A stretch of 64,000 nucleotides of DNA from Branchiostoma lanceolatum (GCF_035083965.1 NC_089730.1:21530027-21594026); one strand, 5' to 3'; shown: positions 31,567 to 43,655, numbered from the stretch's first letter. Made by a program: numbers and translations. Notes: generated by a model not told the origin, from the sequence alone.

Positions 31567-32650
31567 TTCTGATGCCTACAGGAAAATATACAATGTAGAA
31601 AGATTGGCATTTTGATATGTTCTATTACAATTTACAATTACTTTTTACAATGCTGCTATTTACACAGCACAACATGTTATCACGTACATGGCATAATGGG
31701 TTATTAGTTAGAACGTCCGCTATGGTCTGTATCTTATCCCCATTTACAAGCTGCCCTCAAGTTGACCCCTGCGCGGAATGATGAATTTAAAAAGAAATGT
31801 TATTCAGGTCGTAGTATCATGTGTGCTATTGTTTTTTTCTTATTGCAACATCAATAGAACAACACATAGTATATATATATATAGTTACGTTACAGATAGA
31901 ATTTGCACATTAGTATTTGAAGGTTTGTGCTATTGTTACGGAATAATTAAACTCATTCGTAGATTCGAGAGGCATGTACAGTGTCAAATGTGAAGGATCC
32001 TGACACATAAACAACACCCGTCTGGGCATTGTTATACAAATCAAGACAAATTGTCGAGACGAGAACTGTTTACAAGCCTTTGACACTGCACAAGCGAATG
32101 ATATTATGGAATTATGCGACGGACAGTTTGTATATTTTTCTATGGGTCAGAAAACCGGGTTGAAATACATCCGATCAAAAGCATCGGAAAAATGTCGAAT
32201 TCTGCGAGTGGTCCTGTCCGCGACTTGCTTGGGGTAGCCTAATGTAAATTCGCTTCACATGAATAGTTTGGCCAGAGCCAGAGCGGCTATGCGTACACTG
32301 TCGCGTCGGCCATATAGAGTAGAGTAGAGCTAGAGTAGAGTAGAATTTTCGGTCAGGTAGGACTGTTCCAGTTTAGACCGCTCTTCAATGTAACATTTCG
32401 TTTGTCGATCGCACGAATATTTTCCTTCGGATGAAAAGGAAAAAAAAGTGTCGTTTTTTTGTCTTAACGAAGTTATATCAAAGCCACAGCACATCTCTGC
32501 CCCATGCCATTAAATTACACTAATATACCAGTATGCCCCCTCCCCCAAGTATGCATTTCCCTACGACTTTTCTCGAATCACACACCTGAGTTGAAGTATC
32601 TGCTGCAGTAGCGCAACACATCGAGTGTAGGTTGTAAACAAAGGTCTTAC

Positions 32651-32766
32651 CTGTCTGTCTAAACCGACTATAGTCGATTCACGGCCGAAGTAAGTTGAAA
32701 ATCGCCTCGGATTCGGCGACCTCACATGGCTCAAAATGGCGGACTAGTGAGGTCAAACAAAGGTCA
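32651..32766 (-). promoter_or_regulatory. ZF5 5' exon and promoter (YY1 + DR5)
   Basis: Donor at 32651/32650, AAAATGGCGG at 32733-32742, DR5 AGGTCAAACAAAGGTCA at 32750-32766. This is the most diverged promoter among ZF1-ZF9, yet both motifs are intact. Confidence 0.65.
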
Positions 32767-32889
32767 AAGTTGATGAACCTGATTACCTAGATACCACGTT
32801 TTCTTATCCTGTATCTTTGGTTACTGTGCAACTCACATACTACATGTACAACGATGTAATTAAATATGTTTGCTCTGAATTTATTATGT

Positions 32890-33340
32890 TGATACAGCGC
32901 AGAGACCAGAGTACTCGTACAACCAGACAAAGCACAAGCAGTCAGCTGGTTGTCCCCAAACCCAAGCGAGAGATCTTTAGAAGATCGGAAGGCTACCGTG
33001 GACCAAATGTCTGGAACAGCCTACCGCCAGACACACGTACGGCTCCGAATCTGACTTCCTTCAAGAGACTCTTGAAGTAACGGAAATGAACTAAACGAAC
33101 GGACACAGACCATGAACCAGCTATCGCCCTACTTTATGTTGTATGTTGTAGCAATTGTATATTGTTGTACCTTAAATATGTAATGATATATGTTGATAGA
33201 GTTATTAGGACTCAAATGACTGTATCTCTGTTATATTGTATCTGACCCTTACCTCTTCCCTCATGACCTCAATGAAAAGCGGCCTGCGTGCCGATTAGAG
33301 CTTATCATGAATAAACAAAGGTTCAAACAAGCAAACAAAT
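32890..33340 (+). mobile_element. 5'-truncated CR1/L2-like LINE 3' end
   Basis: The coding tail reads RRSEGYRGPNVWNSLPPDTR then TSFKRLLK and a stop near 33080, the usual W-N-x-L-P...F-K C-terminus of these reverse transcriptase ORFs. About 260 bases of 3' UTR follow, ending in AATAAACAAAGG and an ACAAGCAAACAA tail. Spacer homology to the other ZF units stops and resumes at its edges. The same family is found at 4400, 10212 and 41485. Confidence 0.75.
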
Positions 33341-33820
33341 GTCACGATTTATAGGTTAGAGATATTCTTTACGTCAAAACATTTTGCAATCGGAGCAGAA
33401 GCATATAAATAGGTACATTGTAGTTTTGAAATGGTTTTCAGAATGTTTATTTTGGTATATCTCGCAGCGATGTTTTCTATTACCATAACTATACTTGTTA
33501 TGAATCAGTACAGACTTGCATGATAAACATCTTTTCCTGAATATCATAAAACACGCATACACACACCGGAAGTTGACACTAGCATTGTATTAACCTCTCG
33601 GGCCTGACTCACCTGGCCTTACATGTTCTACATGAGCTCACTGCAAAGTTAACATGGAAAAAGTTATATTATAAACATTTATTGCGTTTTCGTAAGCGTT
33701 TCAGCTAACAGAAGGCATAAAAATTATGTATCCCGTACACTAGGTACTTTTGAAGAACTCTGCGCTGCTGAATATTCGCAGTGGTCATTTCTAACGTTTT
33801 ATTCTGTATGTCTTCTCATC

Positions 33821-34968
33821 AAATGTCTGGATAGGGAAGTCCTGTACTAGTAACTCTCCACATATGTAGTTTTTTTTTCCGGTGTGTTTAGTCATGTGTT
33901 GGTCCAAATTGCCTTTCTGTGCAGCAGAATATTCACACTGGTCACATTTGTACGGTCTTTCTCACCTGTGTGGTTTCTCATATGTCTGGATAGGCTAGAC
34001 CTGGCAGCCGTCCTGAATCCGCACTCGCCGCACATGTAGGGTTTATCTCCGGTGTGTTTAGTCATGTGTTGGTCCAAATTTCCTTTCTGTGCAGTAGAAT
34101 ATTCACACTGGTCACATTTGTACGGTCTTTCTCCTGTATGCTTTCTCATATGTCTGGATAGGCTAGACCTGGCAGCCGTCCTGAATCCGCACTCTCCACA
34201 CATGTAGGGTTTTTCTCCAGTGTGTTTAGTCATGTGTTGGTCTAAAGACTTCTTGTGTGCAGCAGAATAGTCACATTGGTTACATTTGTATGGTGTCTCA
34301 CCTGTATGTCTTCTCATATGTTCGGTTAGGTTAGACCTGTCAGCCGTCCTGAATCCGCACTCTCCACACATGTAGGGTTTGTCACCAGTGTGTCGTCTTA
34401 CCATATGTTGGTCCAAAGTAAGTTTCCTTGCAGCAGAATAGTCGCACTTGTCACACTTGTAGGGTTTTTCCCCAGTATGTGTAGCCATGTGTCCGTTTAA
34501 ATACCTCTTATGTGCAGCAGAATAGTCACACTGGTCACACTTGTAGGGTTTTACACCAGTGTGCTTAGCCATGTGTAGGTCTAAAGCACCTTTTCTTGCA
34601 GCAGAATAGTCACACTGCTCACATTTGTAGGGTTTCTCACCAGTATGCTTTCTCATGTGCACAGCAAGTCCAGATCTTTTAGGTGCCCCGTACCCGCACT
34701 CACCACATACATGTAGGTTGGGTGTTTTCACAGCATTTTGTGCTTTGTGTGAGTCCTGTTCTGTTTTGACCTGTGCCAGTTGACATGATGAGGGTTCCAT
34801 GTCGGGCGCGGCGGATTTGACGATGCCGGTGTCCTCGTGTAGCGTTTCCTTTCTCTTGTCGTTCTGTCTTCCAGTTTCTGCTGCCAGATACTCTCTGTTT
34901 ACGGTCTCGCTCCCAGGGTGTCCAGCAGACGTTTCTTCAGGAGAAAGCTTAAAGCTTGGTCCGTCCAT
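33821..34968 (-). CDS. ZF6: C2H2 zinc-finger gene, 9 fingers then frameshift
   Basis: The open frame 33892-34968 gives 358 residues with tail, VKTE and nine fingers. After the ninth, near 33960, GGTCTTTCTCACCTG replaces the expected 13-base form with two extra bases. The rest of the frame (DRTNVTSVNILLHRK) is then out of register with finger sequence, which continues in another frame to about 33821. The protein is probably shortened but still has a working array. It is the near twin of ZF9 at 51065. The promoter is at 35612. Confidence 0.8.
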
Positions 34969-36522
34969 TTCTGATGCCTACAGGAAAATATAAAACGTTG
35001 AAAGACGAGTGTGACAGGCCGTTCAATGTAATATAACCAGCTGCTGCCGCGAAATGTGCCTGATGTGTTACGCCACAGGCCTAGGGTATAAAAATCGAAC
35101 ATATCAAAATGTCGGTCTTCTTTATTCTATTACATACACTTTTTACCATGCTACTGCTATTTACACAGCACAACAGAAAATCGAGGTGGTTATAGCACAT
35201 TGCCAGGCGTTATGACACCATAAACACCTCGGGGCGGGTCATTAACCATTAATAATTATTTACCTGGGCCAAGATTATCTGTGAATAGTATATGCAAAAG
35301 TGTTGTTACCTGGCTTTACAAGATATTGGTCTTATTACATGCTATTGTAAGGGAAAGAAAGTAATATGTTCAAGAGTCCAGCTGACAGAAATCTTATCCG
35401 CGAGAATCAGATGTGAAATCACAGCAGATCTCTACCCAATGGACAACATTTCACAAATATTTATACATGTACTAGTACCGGAGTGCCCCCCTCCCCCATG
35501 TATAGCTTATAATACCTATTAGCATGGCATTTCTCGAAATACACACCCGGGTTCAATTATCTGCTGCAGTAGCGCAACACAGCGGGTTTTGGTGGTAAAC
35601 AAAGACCTTACCTGTCAGTCAAAACCGTTTATAGTCGATTTAGGGCTGAAGTAAGTTGAAAATCGCCTGAGAATGGAGAGAAATGACACCGCTCGCACGG
35701 ATCAAAATGGCGGACTAGCGAGGTCAAACAAAGGTCAAAGTTGATAAACCTGATTACCCAGATGTCACCTTTAGTTACAGTGGAACTCGTCTACTAGATG
35801 AATGTAATTAATGTTTACTCTGGATTTATCTATAAAGTGCATTTCACCATAGATAAGAGATATGCTATACATCAAAACGTCTCGCAATGGGAGCAGAAGC
35901 TTATATGAACAAAGGTAACTGGAAATGGTTTTCAGAAACTTTATTTCGATGGACGTCACAGCGCAATGTTCTATCTACCGAGCCTGCGTTTGTTATAAAT
36001 CAATACAGACTCGCATGACATACATTCATTTGTCTTCAATTGTCTTTTTCCAGAATATTATCAAAAAACGCAAACACACCGGAATTTGACAACACTAGTG
36101 TAGTAAACTTCGAGCCTTATTCATTCTATATGAGCTCACTGCAAAGGAGTATCTAGGAAGATCACTTCGCAGGACTTGGTTTTTCATATTTTCCTATGTT
36201 GATGTTGTGGTCCTTTCTATTTGTTTAATCATATATTTTATACATCCACTGTCACATACAAATCTTGTTAAGTTATGAGCGCTTTTTAACTGAATATGAG
36301 ATACATATGTTCACTAATATACCAATTCCTTGCGTTCTTATAGGAGTTTATGCAATCAAAAATCCTCAAAATTACGATATAAATAGGGCTTTCTGTGTAA
36401 CGATACATTTCAAAAGAATAAAATTACATGTACATACGATAATAAGTAGGTCATGTGATTGTAATTTGGTCTCGATTCCCCTTCACTCGGGAAAGGAATC
36501 ACGCGCAGCTCATTATCAGTAG
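34969..36522 (-). other. ZF6 intron, promoter and spacer
   Basis: Nearly identical to 52055-53614 (ZF9 side) over the whole stretch, so it was duplicated as a block. No other gene was seen. Confidence 0.65.
35612..35737 (-). promoter_or_regulatory. ZF6 5' exon and promoter (YY1 + DR5)
   Basis: Donor at 35612/35611, AAAATGGCGG at 35704-35713, DR5 at 35721-35737. Confidence 0.65.
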
Positions 36523-37785
36523 TCATTTGTAAGGTTTTTCATCTGTATGTTTTCTCATCATATGTCTTGATATGGAAGTCCTGTGAGCCGTTCTGTATCC
36601 ACACTCCTCACACATGTAGGGTTTTTCGCCTGTGTGCTCAGCCATGTGCCGGTCCAAATTGCCTTTCTGTGCAGCAGAATAGTTGCACTGGTCACACTTG
36701 TAGGGTCTTTCACCTGTATGTTTTCTCATATGCACGGTTAGGTCAGACCTGTAGGCCGTCCTGAATCCACACTCCTCACACATGTAGGGTTTCTCTCCTG
36801 TATGTTTTCTCATATGCACAGATAGACTTGACCTTGTAGCCGACCTGAACCCACACTCTCCACACATGTAGGGTTTGTCTAAAGTGTGTCGGCTTGCCAT
36901 ATGTTGGTCCGAAGAACTTTTCTTTGCAGCGGCATAGTTAGGTTTTTCACCAGTATGTGTAAACAGGTGTTTGTTTAAATACCTGTTATCTGTAGCAGAA
37001 TAGTCGCACCAGTCACATTTGTAGGGTTTCTCACCGGTATGTTTTCTCATGTGTCTGGTTAGGCCAGACCGGTCAGCTGTCCTGTATCCACACTCCCCAC
37101 ACATGTAGGGTTTGTCTCCGGTGTGCTTAGCCATGTGTCGGTCCAAGTTGCCTTTCTTTGCAGCAGAATAGTTACACTGGTCACATTTGTACGGTCTCTC
37201 ACCAGTATGTTTTCTCATATGTTCAGTTAGGTTAGACCTGCTGACCGTTCCGTATCCACACTCTTTGCACATGTAGGGTTTGTCTCCAGTGTGTTTAAAC
37301 ATGTGTTTGTCTAAATTCCTCTTATGTGCAGCAGAATAGTTGCACTGGTCACACTTGAAGGGTTTGTCTCCAATGTGTTTAGCCATGTGTCGGTCTAAAG
37401 ATGACTTACATACAGCAGAATAGTCACACAGGTCACATTTGTACGGTCTCTCACCAGTATGTTTTCTCATGTGCACAGCAAGTTTAGATATACTAGGTGC
37501 ACTGTACCCGCACTCACCACATACACGTAGGTTGGGTGTTTTTACAGCATCTTGTGCTTTGGGCGACGCCTTCTGTTCTGTTTTGACCTGTGCAAGTTGA
37601 CATGATGAGGGTTGCATGTCGGGAGTAGCGGAGTTTACGATACTTGTGTCGTGATGTAGCGTTTCCTTTCTCTTGTCGTTCTGTCTTCCCGTTTCTGCTG
37701 CCAGGTACTCGCTGTTTACAGTCTCGTTCCCAGGGTGTCCAGCAGACGTTTCCTCAGGAGAAAGCCCAAAGCTTGGTCCGTCCAT
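36523..37785 (-). CDS. ZF7: C2H2 zinc-finger protein, 11 fingers plus one decayed
   Basis: 420 residues with an intact frame. Fingers 1-4 match those of ZF3 and ZF8. The middle block (ADRSGLTRH, TDNRYLNKH, the Cys-less NYAAAKKSSSDQH, ATRSSLSVH, AYRSDLTVH) matches ZF2. The decayed finger leaves a gap of one finger inside the array, which would change how the two halves sit on DNA. VKTE is present in the tail. The promoter is at 38425. Confidence 0.9.
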   Translation of the reverse strand: MDGPSFGLSPEETSAGHPGNETVNSEYLAAETGRQNDKRKETLHHDTSIVNSATPDMQPSSCQLAQVKTEQKASPKAQDAVKTPNLRVCGECGYSAPSISKLAVHMRKHTGERPYKCDLCDYSAVCKSSLDRHMAKHIGDKPFKCDQCNYSAAHKRNLDKHMFKHTGDKPYMCKECGYGTVSRSNLTEHMRKHTGERPYKCDQCNYSAAKKGNLDRHMAKHTGDKPYMCGECGYRTADRSGLTRHMRKHTGEKPYKCDWCDYSATDNRYLNKHLFTHTGEKPNYAAAKKSSSDQHMASRHTLDKPYMCGECGFRSATRSSLSVHMRKHTGEKPYMCEECGFRTAYRSDLTVHMRKHTGERPYKCDQCNYSAAQKGNLDRHMAEHTGEKPYMCEECGYRTAHRTSISRHMMRKHTDEKPYK

Positions 37786-38424
37786 TTCTGATGCCTACAG
37801 GAAAATATAGAACGTAGAAAGACGAGTGTGACAGGCCGTTTAATGCAATATAACCAGCTGCTGCCGCGAAATGTGCCTGATGTGTTACGCCACAGGCCTA
37901 GGGTATAAAAATAGAATAAAGAAGATCGACATTTTGATATGTTCTATTACATACACTTTTTACAATGCTACTGCTATTCACACAGCACAACAGAAAGTCG
38001 AGGTGGTTATAGCACATGCCAGGCGTTATGACACCATAAACACCTCGGGGCGGGTCATTAACCCTTAATTATTATTTACCTGGGCCAAGATTATTTGTGA
38101 ATAGTGTATACAAAATTGTTGTTACCTACCTTGACAAGAGAGTCAAGATATTGGTCTTATTACATGCTTTTGTTAGGGTAAAAAAAGTAATATTTTCAAG
38201 AGTCCAGCTAACAGAAATCTTATCCGCGAGAATCAGATGTGACATCACAGCAGATCTCTGCCCAATGGAGAACATTTCACAAATATTTATACATATACCA
38301 GAGTGCCCCCCTCCCCCAATTATAACACCTATTAGCATGACTTTTCTCGAAATACACCCCCGAGTTCAATTATCTGTTGCAGTAGCGCAACACAGCAGGT
38401 TTTGGTGGTAAACAAAGATCTTAC

Positions 38425-38566
38425 CTGTCAGTCAAAACCGTTTATAGTCGATTTCGGGCCGAAGTAAGTTGAAATTCGCCTAGGAATGGAGAGAAATGAC
38501 ACCGCTCGCCATCTCCCGCTCGCACTGCTCAAAATGGCGGACTAGCGCTATGTCAAACAAAGGTCA
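38425..38566 (-). promoter_or_regulatory. ZF7 5' exon and promoter (YY1, imperfect DR5)
   Basis: Donor at 38425/38424, AAAATGGCGG at 38531-38540. The first half-site of the DR5 is ATGTCA rather than AGGTCA (38550-38566). Confidence 0.6.
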
Positions 38567-39253
38567 AAGTTGATGAACCTGATTACCCAGATCTCACATT
38601 TAGTTACAGTCGGACTCTTCTACTACATCAATGTAATTGATGTTTACTCTGGATTGATCATATCTATAAAGTGCATATCGCCATAGTTAAGAGATAATCT
38701 ATACAATAAAACGTCCCGCAATGGGAGCACAATCATGTATATTCAAAGGTAGCTGGAAACGGTTTTCAGAAACTTCATTTCGATAGACGTCACATCGCGA
38801 TGTTCTATCTACCGTGCCTGTGGTTGTTATAAATCAATACAGACTCGAATGACATACATTTGTTTTTAATTTCTTTTTTCAGAAAATCATTAAAAAAGAA
38901 CACACACACCGTAAGTTGACAACACTAGTGTAGTAAACTTCGAGCCTTCTTCATTCCACATAAGCTCACTGCAAAGTTAACATGGAGTATCTTCGAAGTT
39001 CACTGTCACTTCGCAGGACTTGGTTTTTCACATTTTCCTGTGTTAATGTTCTCGTCCTTTCTATCCGTTTAATCCTATTTTATTAATCCACTGTCACATG
39101 CATATCTTGTTAAGTTATGGGCGCTTTTTAACTGAATATGAGATATATATGCGTTCACTAATATACCAATTTCTTGCGTTTTTATAAGAGTTAATGCTTT
39201 CAAAAATCCTCAAAATTACGATATAAACAGGGTTCGATACGTTAGTAACGGTA

Positions 39254-39481
39254 GGCCACACCAATTTAATTTCTTGGTTAACGGATCTTTTTTATTTTAG
39301 AAAAAAGCCATAAAAACAGAAGGTTGGGGTGAATACTTGCACTTGACCCTGTTCACATCCTGAAACTGTGTGCACCAAAATAAAAACATTCCTCTGAGAT
39401 TCTGTTTTCATGTTGATTTTGGAATTGGAATAGCAGTTTTCCAAAAAAATCCGTTAACCAAGAAATTAAATTGGTGTGGCC
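39254..39481. mobile_element. 228-bp MITE with TIRs over 30 bp
   Basis: GGCCACACCAATTTAATTTC at the left and GAAATTAAATTGGTGTGGCC at the right are perfect inverted repeats, and the pairing extends inward through GTTAACGGAT/ATCCGTTAAC with one change. The related copy is at 23329-23560. Spacers of ZF1 and ZF4 show the empty site. Confidence 0.85.
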
Positions 39482-39807
39482 TTACCATGCATTTCAAAAC
39501 AGAAAATACATGCACATATGAAAATGAGTAGGTTATGTGATTGTTAATGGCATTGATCACTCTTCACTCAGGAAAAGAATCACGCACAGACAAAAATAAA
39601 ACAAGAACACAAGCGTAAACGAAAAATTACAGTCCTGAACCGGCACTCCCTGCCCATGTAGGGTTTCTCACCAGTGGGCCGTCTTGCCAATGTTGGTCTA
39701 AAATACCTTTCCTTGCAGCAGAATGGTTGCACTGGTCACACTTGTAGGGTTTTCCACCAACGTGTCGTCTAATAGACCAATAAACCTATGTTGGTCTTAA
39801 ATACCTT

Positions 39808-41259
39808 TCATTGTTGTACAATAGTCTCACTTGTCACAGTGTGTCTCAAGATGTGTTTGTCTAAAGTCCTCCTGTGTGCTGTAGAAAAGTCACACTGGTC
39901 ACACTTGTAGGGTTTCTCACCAGTGTGTCTAAACATGTGCTCATCTAAAGACCTCTTGTCCGCTGTCGAGTAGTCACACTGGTCACAATTGTAGGGTTTT
40001 GCATCAGTGTGTTTAAACATGTGTTGATCTAAAGACGTCTTGTGTGCTGTAGTATAGTCACATTGGTCACACTTAAAGAGGTTTTCACCCGTATGTATTC
40101 TCATATGTATGGATAGGTTATACCTCCTAGCTGTCCTAAATCCACACTCTCCACACATAAAGGGTTTGTCTCCACTGTGTGTAGCCATGTGCCGGTCCAA
40201 AGTAGCCTTCTGTGCAGAAGAATAGTCGCAATGATTACACTTGAAGGGTTTTTCACCAGAGTGTTTCACCAAGTGCCGGGCTAAAGTACACTTATGTGTA
40301 GCAGAATAGTCACACTGGTCACATTTGTAGGGTTTCTCACCGGAATGTGTTCTCATATGTCCGTACAGGTGACACCTCTGAGCAGTCCTGTACCCACACT
40401 CCCCGCACATATAGAGTTTTTCACCAGTGTGTTTAGCCGTGTGTCGGTCTAAAGAATGTTTCCGTGCAGCAGAATAGTCGCACTGGTCGCACCTGTACGG
40501 TCTCTCACCTGTATGTTTTCTCATATGTTCGGTTAGATTAGACCTGTAGGCCGTCCTGTACCCGCATTCCCCACACGTGTAGGGTTTGTCTCCAGTGTGT
40601 TTAGCCATGTGTTGGTCCAAAGTACCTTTCTGTGCAGCAGAATAGTTACACTGGTCACATTTGTACGGTCTCTCACCAGTATGTTTTCTCATATGATCGG
40701 TTAGGTGAGACCTGCGGACCGTTCCGTATCCACACTCTTTGCACATGTAGGGTTTGTCTCCAGTGTGTTTAAACATGTGTTTGTCTAAATTCCTCTTAAG
40801 TGCAGCAGAATAGTCGCACTGGTCACACTTGAAGGGTTTGTCTCCAATGTGTTTAGCCATGTGTCGGTCTAAAGATGACTTACATACAGCAGAATAGTCA
40901 CACAGGTCACATTTGTACGGTCTCTCACCAGTATGCTTTCTCATGTGCACAGCAAGTTTAGATATACTAGGTGCCCTGTACCCGCATTCATCACATACAT
41001 GTAGGTTGAGTGTTTTTAGAGCATCTTCTGCTTTGGACGAGGCCTTCTGTTCTGTTTTGACCTGTGCCAGTTGACATGATGAGGGTTGCATGTCTGGTGC
41101 AGCGGATTTGACGATGCCGGTGTCCTCGAGTAGCATTTCCTTTCTCTTGTCGTCCTGTCTTCCCGTTTCTGCTGCCGGGTACTCTCTGTTTACCGTCTCG
41201 TTCCCAGGGTGTCCATGAGACGTTTCTTCAGCAGAAAGCCCGAAGCTTGGTCCGTCCAT
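39808..41259 (-). CDS. ZF8: C2H2 zinc-finger protein, 14 fingers, twin of ZF3
   Basis: 483 residues, almost finger-for-finger identical to ZF3 (14 fingers, same ending SETIVQQ). The tail reads MDGPSFGLSAEETSHG and keeps VKTE. The coding exon and its acceptor are normal. However, the matching promoter and 5' exon are at 49342, about 8 kb upstream, because foreign DNA has entered the intron at about 42206-49205. The transcript would need to splice out this enlarged intron, or the gene may now be silent or use another start. Confidence 0.88.
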   Translation of the reverse strand: MDGPSFGLSAEETSHGHPGNETVNREYPAAETGRQDDKRKEMLLEDTGIVKSAAPDMQPSSCQLAQVKTEQKASSKAEDALKTLNLHVCDECGYRAPSISKLAVHMRKHTGERPYKCDLCDYSAVCKSSLDRHMAKHIGDKPFKCDQCDYSAALKRNLDKHMFKHTGDKPYMCKECGYGTVRRSHLTDHMRKHTGERPYKCDQCNYSAAQKGTLDQHMAKHTGDKPYTCGECGYRTAYRSNLTEHMRKHTGERPYRCDQCDYSAARKHSLDRHTAKHTGEKLYMCGECGYRTAQRCHLYGHMRTHSGEKPYKCDQCDYSATHKCTLARHLVKHSGEKPFKCNHCDYSSAQKATLDRHMATHSGDKPFMCGECGFRTARRYNLSIHMRIHTGENLFKCDQCDYTTAHKTSLDQHMFKHTDAKPYNCDQCDYSTADKRSLDEHMFRHTGEKPYKCDQCDFSTAHRRTLDKHILRHTVTSETIVQQ

Positions 41260-41267
41260 TTCTGATG

Positions 41268-42205
41268 CCTACAGGAAAATATAAAACGTAGAAATACTAG
41301 CCGTTCAGCGTAATATAACCAGCTGCTGCCGCGCAATGTACCTGCGAAGCTGGTATGTTACGGCACAGGCCTGTTACGACACAGACCTAGGGTCACAAAG
41401 TACTAGCTAGTAGGGTGGTTATACCGGCCATACAGATATAGAACTAAAGATGGTAATATTTTTTATATGTTCTATTACATAAACCAGCTTTTGCCCTATT
41501 ATATGTTTTTTGCACCTGTAGCATTTGTATATTGTTGTACTATCAATATGTAATGATATATGTTGACAGAGTTATTACAGTAGATTCCGCATATCTGTAT
41601 AGCCCATTTGTCAGCGCAAATTATACGACTCCCCGAACTATACGACTGTCCGAACTAGCGATATTGACGTCCCGAAGGATGGGAGGGGAGGGTGGGGGGT
41701 GAATAGGATTTTTACCAAGACACACAAACACACTATCGATATCGCAACTTTATTTTGCAAAATTTTAATCAAAGTACAATCCGACCTTTTCGTCGATCTT
41801 AACGTCACCATATTGGATTAAATTCGCAATCTATTTTGTTCAGATAAGCCCGAACTGCGTGGGAAACTCCTGTCAAATAAAAACTCCCGCCGCATGTTGA
41901 TCACGTGCGATCTTACAGTCAACCAATCAGGGCACGGGTTTTATGACGTGGACCAATCAGCGCGTAGAAAAATGCATATCAATGAGTAAACAAAGATGGC
42001 CGCCCAGCGTCACCCGGCCAGCGCCGCTTATTTTTGTAGTACTTAAATGACTGTGTATCTTGGATATTGGTCTTATAGTATAGTAGTACATGTTATTGTT
42101 AGAAAAAAGTAATATGTTCAAGAGTCCAGCTAAAAGAAATCTTATCCGTGAAAATCAGATGTGACATCACAGCAAATCCCTGCCCAATGGAGAACATTTC
42201 AAAAC
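41268..42205 (-). other. ZF8 intron, proximal part, with split LINE relic
   Basis: Unit intron sequence is interrupted by a LINE 3'-UTR fragment (about 41485-41578, resuming at about 42035). Normal intron sequence continues (42060-42205: GTTCAAGAGTCCAGC, AATCAGATGTGACATCACAG) up to the breakpoint. Confidence 0.65.
41579..42035. mobile_element. About 455-bp insertion inside the LINE relic
   Basis: It separates GAGTTATTA from TACTTAAATGACTG, which are contiguous in the LINE at 33210-33230. TA occurs at both edges. It starts CAGTAGATTCCGCATATCTG and contains ATACGACT...CCGAACTA repeats, as pogo/Tigger-type ends often do. The right end does not show a clear matching TIR, so the class is uncertain. 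Confidence 0.5.
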
Positions 42206-42420
42206 TAGAGATAAATATTAGCTGCTTCAGCAAATATTAACAGGTTTGCGTTTTAGTGTAACTTATGTGGGGGAAAGGTAACATTTCTAAGTAAGTAGTT
42301 GAAATACAGCATAATTCACTTCATCTCCCTCCCCTTGCAAGAAATGACTGTTTTGAAATGGACTGTTTTGTAAAAGCCACCCCCTTGGGAGAATGAACTC
42401 TTCCGGTGGTACATGAACAT

Positions 42421-43655
42421 CCTTACTCTTAATCTGTCGCCATGACCCTTAATCCGACAGCACAGACCATATTCTGTCACCCTTTCTCTTAATCCGTCAT
42501 CATCATTATCATTAATACATCATTGTAACCCTTAATCCGTCACCGTAGCCCTTACTCCGTCACCATTAGCCTTAATCCGTCACGAAAGTTTTAAATACCT
42601 CACTGTTGTCGTTAATCCGTCACCATAGCCAGTAATCCGACCTCATAATCATTAATCCGTCCCCACAACCCTAAATACGTCACTTTTGCCCTTAATACGT
42701 CATGATAATCTTTAATCCGTCAGGAAAGTCTTTAATCCGTCAGCGTTGCCCTTAATCCCCTCAACATAGCACTTAATCTTTCACCACAACCCTTAATACG
42801 TCACCATAGGCTTTAATCCATGACTCTTTCCCTTAATCCGTTACCATAAACCGTTAGCCGTCAAGCGTATCCTTTAATCCGCCATCGGAGACCCTAATCC
42901 GTCACCCTTTCTCTTAATCCGTCATCCTTATCATTAATCCATCACTGTAACCCTTAATCCATCATCCTAGCCCTTACTCCGTCACCATAAGCCTTAATCC
43001 GTCACGAAAGTCTTAAATACTTCACCGTTGCCGTTAATCCGTCACCATAGCCAATAATGCGACCCAATAATCCTTAATCCGTTCCCACAACCCTAAATAC
43101 GTCACTCTTGCTCTTAATACGTCATGATAATCTTTAATCCGTCAGGAAAGTCTTTAATCCGTTAGCGTTGCCCTTAATCCCCTCAACATAGCACTTAATC
43201 CGTCACCACAACCCATTATCCATCACCACAAACCTTTATCCATCAGCGTGTCCTTAAGTCCACCATCAGAGACCATAATCCGTCACCCTTTCCCTTAATC
43301 TGTCATCCTTACCCTTAATCCGTCACCATAACCCTTAATCCGACAACATAACCGTTAATTCGATACATTTAATCAATCACGATAGTCAATGATCCATCCC
43401 CATAACCCTTAATACGTCACCGTAACCCTTGATTCGTCAGTCTTGCCCTGTATACGTCATAACAATCTTTAATCTGTCAGGAAAGCCTTTAATCCCTCAA
43501 CCTTGCCCTTATCCCGTCACCATAGTACTTAATCCGTCACCATAACCCTTAATCTGTCACCATAGCCCTTAGTCCGATACCCTTGCCCTTAATCCGTCAC
43601 CATAAACCTTAATCCGTCACCGTAACCCTTGGTCCGTCACTCTTGCCATGTATAC
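42421..43655. repeat. 20-bp minisatellite (CTTAATCCGTCACCATAACC) with 422-bp higher-order repeat
   Basis: About 60 diverged units read CTTAATCCGTCACC plus a variable end. A larger period of 422 bases is visible: CATGATAATC at 42701 recurs at 43123, and CTTAATCCCC at 42751 recurs at 43173, with the unit order conserved between. Confidence 0.9.

Larger units (their letters stand above)
31567..33820 (-). other. ZF5 intron, promoter and spacer with LINE insertion
   Basis: The intron 31580-32650 is diverged from the other units over 31680-32460, with AGAGTAGAGT repeats near 32317. The spacer is interrupted by the LINE at 32890-33340. No gene was recognised. Confidence 0.55.
37786..39807 (-). other. 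ZF7 intron, promoter, spacer, MITE and decayed ZF8 fingers
   Basis: Unit sequence with the MITE at 39254-39481 and finger remnants at 39630-39807 downstream of the ZF8 stop, the same layout as the ZF2/ZF3 interval. Confidence 0.6.
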
